Shown here piece by piece: positions 1 through 9,060 of a stretch of DNA of 35,761 bases. Within the stretch, counting starts at the first letter, position 1, and each line of letters begins with the position of its first letter. The stretch is from NCBI GenBank assembly GCA_020060805.1, contig JAGUZM010000259.1:1-35761 (forward strand), read 5' to 3'. Under the pieces are notes generated by a model, which was given only the letters and a program-made list of their open reading frames with translations, was not told where the DNA came from and did not search any database. The stretch comes from Deltaproteobacteria bacterium (GTDB taxonomy: Bacteria > Desulfobacterota > DSM-4660 > Desulfatiglandales > HGW-15). The translations under genes and the position numbers were made by a program.

Positions 1-1
1 A

Positions 2-82
2 ATCGTGAACATGGTCTATGCGGCGATCAGGGCCAGCAAGCAGTTTCAGTCGGATTCCCGACTAAAGAACCAACGTACCTGA
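2..82 (+). CDS. possible 3' end of an upstream gene running off the window edge
   Basis: Open from the window edge: IVNMVYAAIRASKQFQSDSRLKNQRT*. The in-frame tail AAIRASKQFxSDSRLKNQxT* recurs in the second direct repeat (~1342-1398). Confidence 0.3.
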   Translation: MVNMVYAAIRASKQFQSDSRLKNQRT

Positions 83-209
83 GTAGCGGGACCAAACAGG
101 CCAAACAGACTAAACAAACTAAATAACCGTTTTCGCCCCCCATTCTTTGCGTATTACGTTGCATGGGCGCGAGATATTTACTTATTTATGGGCGTCCCCT
201 TGGTATTCT
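18..209 (+). repeat. long direct repeat, copy 1 (~190 bp)
   Basis: ATGCGGCGATCAGGGCCAGCAAGCAGTTTCA..TTACTTATTTATGGGCGTCCCCTTG; near-identical to 1334-1513 with a few substitutions/indels. Confidence 0.95.
94..129 (+). repeat. 9-bp imperfect tandem repeat (4 units) inside direct repeat copy 1
   Basis: AAACAGGCC AAACAGACT AAACAAACT AAATAACCG; copy 2 has only 3 units (1410-1436). Confidence 0.8.
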
Positions 210-223
210 ATAGGACTTCATTG

Positions 224-268
224 GTCCTGCATCCTGCATCTTGCATCCTGTATCCTGCGCTGTATCCT
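224..268 (+). repeat. low-complexity ~7-bp tandem repeat (TGCATCC type)
   Basis: TCCTGCATCCTGCATCTTGCATCCTGTATCCTGCGCTGTATCC directly upstream of the mntA-like start. Confidence 0.75.
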
Positions 269-275
269 TTACCTC

Positions 276-734
276 ATGAAGAAACCCCTAAGCAAAACGG
301 GCCGGCCCTCTGAAAAGGAGCGGGCGCTCGCCCGGCTTTCCAAGAGGTATCGTCTTTCTGCTTTTTATGCATTCGGAAGCAGGGCAAAGGAGGCGGCCGC
401 CCTCGTTCGCAGGAAGTCAGGAACGCTCGCGAGAAGCCACAGGGATGTGGACCTTGCCTTACTGCCGGATATTCAGGTCGTGTTGAATGCAAGAGAGAAG
501 GTTGAAATCAGCGTGGAGTTGGAGGAGCTTCTCGGGGCACCCAGGGTGGATCTGGTCATCTTGCCGGAAGCGGATCCCTTTCTGGCTTTGGATATCGTCC
601 GAGGAGAGCTTTTGTACGCAAACGATCTGGATCGACAAGCCCGCTATGAGCTCTATGTCCTGAGGCGGGCAGGAGACCTGATTCCTTTCAAGAAGGAGCG
701 CATCCGGATGATTATGGAGGAAGGGGCCCGATGA
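276..734 (+). CDS. mntA: MntA-like minimal nucleotidyltransferase antitoxin
   Basis: YAFGSRAKE...HRDVDLALL nucleotidyltransferase signature; ATGA overlap with a HepT-like gene. Start chosen at MKKPLSK rather than the upstream ORF start at 147. Confidence 0.8.
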   Translation: MKKPLSKTGRPSEKERALARLSKRYRLSAFYAFGSRAKEAAALVRRKSGTLARSHRDVDLALLPDIQVVLNAREKVEISVELEELLGAPRVDLVILPEADPFLALDIVRGELLYANDLDRQARYELYVLRRAGDLIPFKKERIRMIMEEGAR

Positions 735-1189
735 CACCTGGGAAGATTCGTACTGCCATCGTCGCGGAGCGGGTCGCCTGGGTCCGGAAGATGCTTGAAG
801 CAATCCGAAATCTTCCATTGGGCAGCTATGAGCAATTCCGGGAGGATCCCAGGACCCCCGCGGCCGCGGAATCGCACTTGAGGCGCGCGCTGGAGGCCCT
901 GCTGGATCTGGGCAGACATATCCTGGCTAAGGGCTTTGCGCTCGCCCCTGCCGAATACAAGGAGGTGGCAGACGAACTCGGAAAAATAGGAGTCTTGTCC
1001 GAGGAAGACCGTGCCCTGCTGAGGCAAATGGCAGGATACAGGAATCGGATGGTCCACTTCTATCATGAGGTCTCGCAGGAAGAGTTGTACTACATTTGCA
1101 GCCGGCAACTGTCCGATGTTGAACACGTCTGCGAGGCCATGCTGCAATGGCTCAACGAACATCCCGAAAAGATGGATGCCGAGATTTAG
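731..1189 (+). CDS. hepT: HepT-like (DUF86) HEPN toxin
   Basis: Contains GYRNRMVHFYHEV, matching the HepT R-X4-H-X-Y motif; overlaps the MntA-like CDS by 4 nt (ATGA). Confidence 0.85.
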   Translation: MTPGKIRTAIVAERVAWVRKMLEAIRNLPLGSYEQFREDPRTPAAAESHLRRALEALLDLGRHILAKGFALAPAEYKEVADELGKIGVLSEEDRALLRQMAGYRNRMVHFYHEVSQEELYYICSRQLSDVEHVCEAMLQWLNEHPEKMDAEI

Positions 1190-1333
1190 AAGAATGCACA
1201 GATGCACGTTCCCCGTGCTCCGTGTCACGCTTTACCTCCTGGTGCCGTAGTAGGTTAAACCCTGATTCATCGCGGTCTTCTTTTTTCAGTAATAGAACAA
1301 GTCAACAATGAAACAATGTCCCCTTGATCCCAC

Positions 1334-1513
1334 ATGCGGCGATCAGGGCCAGCAAGCAGTTTCACTCGGATTCCCGACTAAAGAACCAAGGTACCTGAGT
1401 AGCGGGACCAAACAGACTAAACAAACTAAATAACCGTTTTCGCCCCCCATTCTTGCGTATTACGTTGCATGGGCGCGAGATATTTACTTATTTATGGGCG
1501 TCCCCTTGTATTC
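1334..1513 (+). repeat. long direct repeat, copy 2
   Basis: Near-identical to 18-209; lacks one 9-bp unit and one T in CCATTCTTTGCG. Confidence 0.95.
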
Positions 1514-1546
1514 CACAACTTCGCTCCTTTGCGCCTTTGCGTGAGA
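1514..1546 (+). repeat. short dispersed-type repeat (CTTCGCTCCTTTGCGCCTTTGCGTGAGA)
   Basis: Low-complexity CCTTTGCGCCTTTGCGTGA motif in the wecB leader, of the kind seen as dispersed intergenic repeats. Confidence 0.4.
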
Positions 1547-1592
1547 TCTTGCTCTTGCTTTTACCTGAATCATTTGCACCTGAGTTCATTTC

Positions 1593-2741
1593 ATGAAGGT
1601 TTTCACAATAGTCGGTGCACGCCCTCAGTTCGTCAAGGCCGCAGCGGTCACGCGCGCCATTGAAAACCACAATCGCGCTTCCGGGGGAGAGCGGATAGAG
1701 GAGTTCCTGCTGCACACCGGACAGCATTATGATGACATGATGTCCGGGGTCTTTTTCCGAGAACTCCACATTCCGGAGCCGAACTTGCACTTGGGCGTGG
1801 GGTCCGGTCCTCAGGGGTGGCAGACTGCGGCCATGCTCACCGGAATCGAAGAAGCGCTCCTCAGAGAGAAACCGGATTGGGTAGTCGTTTACGGGGACAC
1901 CAACTCGACATTGGCAGGGGCACTGGCGGCCGTGAAGCTCCACATACCTGTTGCCCATGTGGAGGCCGGGCTCCGCTCTTTTAACAGGAGGATGTCCGAG
2001 GAACACAACCGCGTGGCATCCGACCACCTCTCCACGCTTCTTCTCTGCCCTACGAAGACCGCTGTGGAGAACCTCATGAGGGAGGGAATCAACGGGGCCG
2101 GCCCATGCAGAGTAGTAAACGTGGGCGACGTGATGTATGACTCCGTCCTTTATTACTCGTCTCTCACAGAAGACCGATCGGATGTACTCGAACGACTGCG
2201 GCTCGGGCGGGGAGCCTACGGCCTGGTCACCATTCACAGGGCGGAAAACACCGATGACCCGGTGCGGCTGAAAGGCATGTTCGATGCGTTGTCGAGGATA
2301 GCCAAAGGAGGACTCAAGCTCGTACTTCCCCTCCATCCACGTACGCGCAAGGTCCTTGAATCTCGTCCCCTCTCTTCACTCGTAACTCGTTACTCGTCAC
2401 TGATCTTGATTGACCCAATACCATATTTGGACATGCTCCTTCTAGAAAAGAACGCCATGGTTATCCTCACCGATTCCGGAGGGGTTCAGAAAGAGGCCTA
2501 CTGGTTCGAAGTCCCATGCGTGACCATGCGGGATGAAACGGAGTGGGTGGAGACTGTGGAAGCGGGGTGGAACGTGATCGTCGGCGCAGACTCTGAGAAG
2601 ATCGTACACGCGGTGGAGTCGATCAGGCCAGGCCGACCAGGCGGGAACTTCTATGGGGACGGCCACGCCGCAAGGAAAATCGTGGAACGCCTTGTATCTT
2701 ATTCACGGATTCAGCAGATGGATTCAGAAGGAAAAAGGTAA
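1593..2741 (+). CDS. wecB: UDP-N-acetylglucosamine 2-epimerase (non-hydrolysing)
   Basis: MKVFTIVGARPQFVKAAAV, THRAENTD, LPLHPRTRK, LTDSGGVQKEAYW motifs; 382 aa. Confidence 0.95.
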   Translation: MKVFTIVGARPQFVKAAAVTRAIENHNRASGGERIEEFLLHTGQHYDDMMSGVFFRELHIPEPNLHLGVGSGPQGWQTAAMLTGIEEALLREKPDWVVVYGDTNSTLAGALAAVKLHIPVAHVEAGLRSFNRRMSEEHNRVASDHLSTLLLCPTKTAVENLMREGINGAGPCRVVNVGDVMYDSVLYYSSLTEDRSDVLERLRLGRGAYGLVTIHRAENTDDPVRLKGMFDALSRIAKGGLKLVLPLHPRTRKVLESRPLSSLVTRYSSLILIDPIPYLDMLLLEKNAMVILTDSGGVQKEAYWFEVPCVTMRDETEWVETVEAGWNVIVGADSEKIVHAVESIRPGRPGGNFYGDGHAARKIVERLVSYSRIQQMDSEGKR

Positions 2742-2782
2742 GTTCCAGATGAGTGTCTTTTGGGTTCAGATCTCAACCCTAA

Positions 2783-4042
<1,260 letters not shown>

Positions 4043-4075
4043 AATAAACATTAGAGGACCGCCTGGAGTATATAA

Positions 4076-4489
4076 ATGACGTCGCAGGACATAGAGACAA
4101 TTACGAGCGGTCTTGAGCCCATCGCCTTGATTATAAGGGGTGATTATGATGAACCGGGAATCCGATTCTTTACTCCCGCTAATTTCTCTCAGCAGGTCGC
4201 CTTCATGAAGCATCCCGAAGGGCACAAAATCGATGCGCATGTACATAATCTCGTCATAAGGCAGGTTCTTTATACACAGGAAGTTCTCTTCATCAGAAAG
4301 GGTAGGGTGAAAGTAAATCTCTATAATTCCCAAAGGCAGGCCATCGGAACCCGCATCCTCAGCTCGGGAGATCTCATTCTCCTCTGCGGCGGGGGCCATT
4401 CGTTTGAAATGCTCGAGGAAACCTCCATGATCGAGGTTAAACAGGGTCCGTTCGCGGGGGATGGGGATAAAACGCGCTTTGAGGAATGA
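4076..4489 (+). CDS. cupin-domain protein, glycan-cluster type
   Basis: GHKIDAHVHN...YTQEVLFIRKGRVKVNLY...SGDLILLCGGGHSFEMLE cupin-like beta/His motifs. Confidence 0.75.
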   Translation: MTSQDIETITSGLEPIALIIRGDYDEPGIRFFTPANFSQQVAFMKHPEGHKIDAHVHNLVIRQVLYTQEVLFIRKGRVKVNLYNSQRQAIGTRILSSGDLILLCGGGHSFEMLEETSMIEVKQGPFAGDGDKTRFEE

Positions 4490-4541
4490 TTACACAGATA
4501 CGGTGGGGTATTACCCAGATTAGATTGCAATTACATAGATT
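4489..4541 (+). repeat. ~20-bp-period repeat, unit ATTACACAGAT (3 degenerate copies)
   Basis: ATTACACAGATA (4489), ATTACCCAGATT (4510), ATTACATAGATT (4530). Confidence 0.75.
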
Positions 4542-4729
4542 TGGGGAGGGATCCACTAGGCCTACTGATTGAAGGGAGAATTATCGTAGAGGTCAAGGCG
4601 GTGACAGGCAACCTCCCAGAGGTATTCAAATACCAGGTTCTCTCATACCTTAAAGCGTCCGGCCTGCACGTGGGATTGCTGATCAATTTCGGCAACAAAA
4701 GCTGTTACATCAAGCGCTTCGTAATTTGA
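4541..4729 (+). pseudogene. C-terminal fragment of a GxxExxY-type (PD-(D/E)XK-like) protein
   Basis: LLIEGRIIVEVKAVTGNLPEVFKYQVLSYLKASGLHVGLLINFGNKSCYIKRFVI matches the C-terminal half of the family; the N-terminal half with the GxxExxY motif is absent. Confidence 0.7.
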
Positions 4730-4731
4730 TC

Positions 4732-4827
4732 AATCTGTGTAACCATTTTTTATCTGAGTAATCATTCTTGTCATCCATGTAATCACCCCTTATCTGTGTA
4801 ATCATTTTCTCCATCTGAGTAATCATT
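4732..4827 (-). repeat. ~20-bp-period repeat, unit ATCTGTGTAATCATT (5 copies, inverted relative to 4489-4541)
   Basis: Units at 4733, 4752, 4773, 4792, 4813; ATCTGTGTAAT is the reverse complement of ATTACACAGAT. Confidence 0.85.
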
Positions 4828-5946
4828 TTGATTCCTGTAAACGAACCCCTAATCGGCGAAAAAGAAATCGAATACGTTACTGACTGCCTGCGCACAGGCT
4901 GGATTTCCTCCGCCGGCAAGTACATCGACCGCTTTGAGAATGAATGGGCTGCGTATTGTGGCCGTAAATATGGGGTAGCCGTCTGCAATGGGACAGTTGC
5001 CTTGGAATTGGCGGTATCAGTCCTCGATCTCCCGAAAGGGGCTGAGGTGATCCTGCCCAGCTTCACTATCGTAAGTTGCCTCGAAGCGGTTCTCCGGAAC
5101 GGCCTGACTCCTGTCCTGGTGGATTGCGATCCCAAGACGTATTGCATGGATGTCGATGACGTCAAACGGAAGCTTACTCCCCGTACTGCCGCCCTGATGC
5201 CTGTTCACATCTACGGCCACCCGGTCAACATGGGGGAGATTCTCGCTCTGGGCGAGGAGCACAATCTTCGGATCATAGAAGACGCTGCCGAAGCCCATGG
5301 CGCTGAGTGCCTGCTGCACGGGCGATGGCGCCGATGCGGCTCTTTCGGAGACGTCTCCTGCTTTTCCTTCTATGCCAACAAGAACATCACGACCGGTGAA
5401 GGCGGCATGGTACTGACGGATGACTCCAGCCTTGCCGACAGACTTCGCAGCCGCCGCAATCTCTGCTTTATAGCCAAAGAGCGCTTCTTGCACGAAGACC
5501 GGGGCTGGAACTTCCGAATGACCAATCTCCAAGCCGCCCTCGGCTGCGCACAGCTTGAGAACATCGAGGGCTTTATCCGCCGGAAGCTCGATATGGCCGC
5601 AAGGTACAACGAAGGACTGAAGTCTCTGCCCCTTTCCCTTCCGTATATAGAACCCTGGGCAAAGAGTTCGGTTTGGATGTATGCAGTTTTGCTGGATGAT
5701 TCCGTGCCTTTTAAGGCTGTAGCGTTTGCGGAGATCTTGGATAAGAGAGGCGTGCAGACTCGGCCGTTTTTCAGAGGGCTGCATGAGCAGACGGTCTACG
5801 GTAAAATGGGGCTGTTCCGGAATGTCAGCCTGCCCGTAACCGAGCGTGTCTACCGCCGTGGACTCTATTTACCCAGTGGCCAGGCAATCACCGTCGAGCA
5901 GATCGAACGGGTAATCAAAAGTATCAGGAGCGTGCTTTGTCAGTAA
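4828..5946 (+). CDS. DegT/DnrJ/EryC1/StrS aminotransferase, perosamine-synthase-like
   Basis: PLIGEKEIEYVTDCLRTGWISSAGKYIDRFE, DAAEAHGAE, FYANKNITTGEGGM (PLP Lys) motifs. TTG start. Confidence 0.88.
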   Translation: MIPVNEPLIGEKEIEYVTDCLRTGWISSAGKYIDRFENEWAAYCGRKYGVAVCNGTVALELAVSVLDLPKGAEVILPSFTIVSCLEAVLRNGLTPVLVDCDPKTYCMDVDDVKRKLTPRTAALMPVHIYGHPVNMGEILALGEEHNLRIIEDAAEAHGAECLLHGRWRRCGSFGDVSCFSFYANKNITTGEGGMVLTDDSSLADRLRSRRNLCFIAKERFLHEDRGWNFRMTNLQAALGCAQLENIEGFIRRKLDMAARYNEGLKSLPLSLPYIEPWAKSSVWMYAVLLDDSVPFKAVAFAEILDKRGVQTRPFFRGLHEQTVYGKMGLFRNVSLPVTERVYRRGLYLPSGQAITVEQIERVIKSIRSVLCQ

Positions 5947-6752
5947 TACCATCTTCAGGCTCAGCAAAAACAGGCGAACACCAGAACAGCGACCCACTCT
6001 TTGAAAAATATGCCCGATACTATAACCTTCTTTATTGTGACAAAGACTATGCCGCCGAAGCAAATTATGTGGCCAGGCTGATCCGTCGATTCCATCCGGG
6101 GGTGGAATCGATTCTTGAACTCGGTTCAGGCACCGGCATTCACGCAAGCCATTTAGCCGAAATGCGCTTTTCCGTCCACGGCATCGAGCGCAGCCCTGAG
6201 ATGCTCGCGCGCTCACAGGCACTGGCGGAGAGAAACGAAAGCGGACCGCTCAGCTTTTCCTATGGAGATATCCGAGAGATCCGCCTAAACAGTCGTTTCG
6301 ATGCAGCTATTGCTCTCTTTCATGTGATCAGTTACCAGCGCTCCAACGAGGATGTAACCGCGGCATTTACGACTGCTCGACATCATCTAAATCCGGGCGG
6401 CGTTTTCGTTTTTGATGTCTGGTACGGACCGGCCGTATTGACCGAAAGGCCGACTGTGCGCGTCAAGCGAATGTCCGATGACTTTACAGAAATCGTTAGG
6501 ATCGCCGAGCCCGTTTTGCATCCGAACGACAACTTGGTTGATGTCAACTATCAAATATACGTCCGCGATATTGCTACCAATGAACTAAGTGAGATAAAAG
6601 AGACTCACGTTATGCGATATTTCTTCTGGCCTGAAATCACATTGTTCGCTACCCAGGCAGGCTTCCGATGTATCCACTCTGAAGAATGGCTTTCGGGAAG
6701 AACGATAGGATGCGACACCTGGGGTGCGTGCTTCGTCTTGCAGGTCAGCTGA
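5937..6752 (+). CDS. class I SAM-dependent methyltransferase
   Basis: ILELGSGTGIHASHLAEMRFSVHGIERSPEML; TTG start overlapping the previous stop. Confidence 0.8.
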   Translation: MSVIPSSGSAKTGEHQNSDPLFEKYARYYNLLYCDKDYAAEANYVARLIRRFHPGVESILELGSGTGIHASHLAEMRFSVHGIERSPEMLARSQALAERNESGPLSFSYGDIREIRLNSRFDAAIALFHVISYQRSNEDVTAAFTTARHHLNPGGVFVFDVWYGPAVLTERPTVRVKRMSDDFTEIVRIAEPVLHPNDNLVDVNYQIYVRDIATNELSEIKETHVMRYFFWPEITLFATQAGFRCIHSEEWLSGRTIGCDTWGACFVLQVS

Positions 6753-6812
6753 AGAACATGGCAAAATGAATATGGATAATCTTCCAGGATGTTTTACAGT
6801 AACATCTAAGTC

Positions 6813-7730
6813 ATGGTCACTTCTGAAGAATTAGCCGCAACCTCACCCGCACTCGGCGACAAATCCACCACTGGGTCGGAGTCTGCCTCCGGCCGGAATT
6901 GGGACCTTGTCATTCGCCCCCAATCCGGCTGGTTTGATCTGCATCTGAGAGATCTCTGGCGCTATCGCGACCTTATTATGCTTTTCGTGTGGCGGGATTT
7001 TGTAGCCAAGTACAAGCAAACGATCCTGGGGCCATTGTGGTACCTAGTGCAACCTCTGCTCACGATGGTCGTTTTTGTGGTGATTTTCGGAAAGATCGCA
7101 AAGATCCCCACCGACGGTCTCCCTCAGCAGGTTTTCTATCTTTGCGGGATTACCGCCTGGAACTACTTTGCTGAGTGCTTGAACGCGACTTCAGGGACGT
7201 TCATACAAAATGCGGGCATTTTCGGAAAGGTCTATTTTCCTCGGCTGGTGATACCGATCTCAGTCGTGATTTCAGGCTTGATCCGGTTCGGCATCCAGTT
7301 CGCCCTCTTTCTGGCGTTTGCAGTGTACTTCCTTGCAAAGGGTGCTAACGTCCATCCTAATGCCGCGGTACTGCTAACCCCGTACCTAATTTTTCTCATG
7401 GCCGCCCTTGGTATAGGCCTTGGTATCATTATCTCATCCTTGACCACTCGCTTTAGGGACCTCCAGTTTCTGGTTCAATTTGGAGTCCAACTCCTCATGT
7501 ACGGCACCCCAATTGTTTATCCGCTATCGCTGGTCCCTGAGAGATATAAATGGATAGTGGCAGCAAACCCCATGTCTGCCATTGTCGAAAGCTTCCGGTA
7601 TGGCTTTCTCGGTGCTGGCTCCTTCGACCTTGTTCTATTAGCTTACAGCACCACAACAATCTTTGTCATTGTTTTCGTTGGTATACTTCTATTCAATAGG
7701 GTTGAGAAGGGCTTTATGGATACCGTATGA
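6813..7730 (+). CDS. wzm: polysaccharide ABC transporter permease (Wzm-type)
   Basis: DLWRYRDLIMLFVWRDFVAKYKQTILGPLWYLVQPLLTM; multiple hydrophobic segments; ABC-2 family. Confidence 0.95.
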   Translation: MVTSEELAATSPALGDKSTTGSESASGRNWDLVIRPQSGWFDLHLRDLWRYRDLIMLFVWRDFVAKYKQTILGPLWYLVQPLLTMVVFVVIFGKIAKIPTDGLPQQVFYLCGITAWNYFAECLNATSGTFIQNAGIFGKVYFPRLVIPISVVISGLIRFGIQFALFLAFAVYFLAKGANVHPNAAVLLTPYLIFLMAALGIGLGIIISSLTTRFRDLQFLVQFGVQLLMYGTPIVYPLSLVPERYKWIVAANPMSAIVESFRYGFLGAGSFDLVLLAYSTTTIFVIVFVGILLFNRVEKGFMDTV

Positions 7731-9040
7731 GCGAGACTGTCATTCAGATCGACAATCTCTGGAAGAAATACCGTCTCGGCGTTTTGAGCACCCGAGTATT
7801 GGCCCACGATCTGAATCGATGGTGGTGCAGAGTGCGTAGAAAACCGGACCCATATTTAAAGGTCGGCAACCTGCCCGCTGGAGATGTCAATCCGTATGAC
7901 CCGATCGTTGAAAATGCCCCAAATGCACCTTGCGAGACAGCCAGCGATGAAGTCTGGGCGCTTCGAGGCGTCAACCTGAAGGTGAAGGGGGGCGAGGTGC
8001 TGGGCGTTATTGGAAGAAATGGAGCAGGAAAATCCACTCTGCTTAAAATACTTTCCCGGGTAACCTCACCCACTTTCGGCGAGATCCGCATTAAAGGCCG
8101 TGTCGCATCTCTACTTGAAGTGGGGACAGGCTTCCATCCAGAACTCACCGGACGTCAAAACATCTATCTGAACGGTTCGATCCTGGGTATGACCAGGCCT
8201 GAGATTAATAAGAAGCTGGATCAGATAATCGATTTCGCAAATATCCCCAAATACATCGATACTCCTGTCAAGCGGTATTCAAGCGGTATGTATGTCCGTC
8301 TCGCGTTCGCCGTAGCTGCCCATTTAGATCCTGAGATACTTATAATTGATGAGGTACTGGCAGTGGGGGATGCTGGTTTTCAGAAAAAGTGTCTAGGAAA
8401 AATGGAGGACGTTGCTAGACAGGGAAGAGCGGTACTATTTGTGAGTCATAACATGGCGGCCATACAGAACCTATGTAGCAATGGGATTGTCCTAAAAGAG
8501 GGCGGAATAGCTTTTCAGGGCAATGCTTCCGAATCAATTAGTTTTTATCATCGTTCCGTAGTCAGCGGACTTACAGAGGTAGATCTTATCAACCGCAAAG
8601 ACCGATCTGGTACCGGCGCATTGCGCTTTACAAGAATTGTTTTCTTAGATTCTATTTACAGCCCCGTTCATACACTCACCTGTGGAAAGCCTACCAAGAT
8701 AAGGCTACACTACACCACCACAAAGCCCTTGACCAATGTCGCGGCTGCAATTGCTTTTGGGTCACACGCCGGAGAGAACAAGATTTTGCTTTGGACCGAG
8801 TTGCTAAAGGCGAACTACCCGAGTGTTAGCGGAGAGGGTTACTTCGAATGCAACATACCGCGTTTGCCCCTTTTTCCTGGGACTTACCTTATTACACTGT
8901 TCTCGCAATCTGGCCCTGAAATACTGGACTGGATAAGAGAGGCGGACTTGGTTGTGGTAAGGGAAGGCGATTTTTATGGAATTGGTAACCTCATAGGTCC
9001 CGGTCATCAGAGTGTGTTGGTCGAGCATACCTGGAGCTAG
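7727..9040 (+). CDS. wzt: polysaccharide ABC transporter ATPase with C-terminal substrate-binding domain (Wzt-type)
   Basis: GRNGAGKSTLLKIL Walker A; YSSGMYVRLAFAVAAHLDPEILIIDEVLAVGD; extra C-terminal ~170 aa; ATGA overlap with wzm. Confidence 0.95.
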   Translation: MSETVIQIDNLWKKYRLGVLSTRVLAHDLNRWWCRVRRKPDPYLKVGNLPAGDVNPYDPIVENAPNAPCETASDEVWALRGVNLKVKGGEVLGVIGRNGAGKSTLLKILSRVTSPTFGEIRIKGRVASLLEVGTGFHPELTGRQNIYLNGSILGMTRPEINKKLDQIIDFANIPKYIDTPVKRYSSGMYVRLAFAVAAHLDPEILIIDEVLAVGDAGFQKKCLGKMEDVARQGRAVLFVSHNMAAIQNLCSNGIVLKEGGIAFQGNASESISFYHRSVVSGLTEVDLINRKDRSGTGALRFTRIVFLDSIYSPVHTLTCGKPTKIRLHYTTTKPLTNVAAAIAFGSHAGENKILLWTELLKANYPSVSGEGYFECNIPRLPLFPGTYLITLFSQSGPEILDWIREADLVVVREGDFYGIGNLIGPGHQSVLVEHTWS

Positions 9041-9060
9041 CGTTTTTCCCTTTTTTGTAT

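Noticed and set aside
1488-2336. 282-aa minus-strand ORF opposite wecB
   Set aside because: Spurious antisense ORF; the + strand encodes clear WecB motifs.
4732-4827. CRISPR or iteron-type replication origin
   Set aside because: ~20-bp period and degenerate units are iteron-like, but no Rep gene is present and there is an inverted counterpart on the other side of a GxxExxY fragment.
5017-5784. 255-aa minus-strand ORF opposite the DegT aminotransferase
   Set aside because: Antisense of a conserved gene with no protein-family signature.
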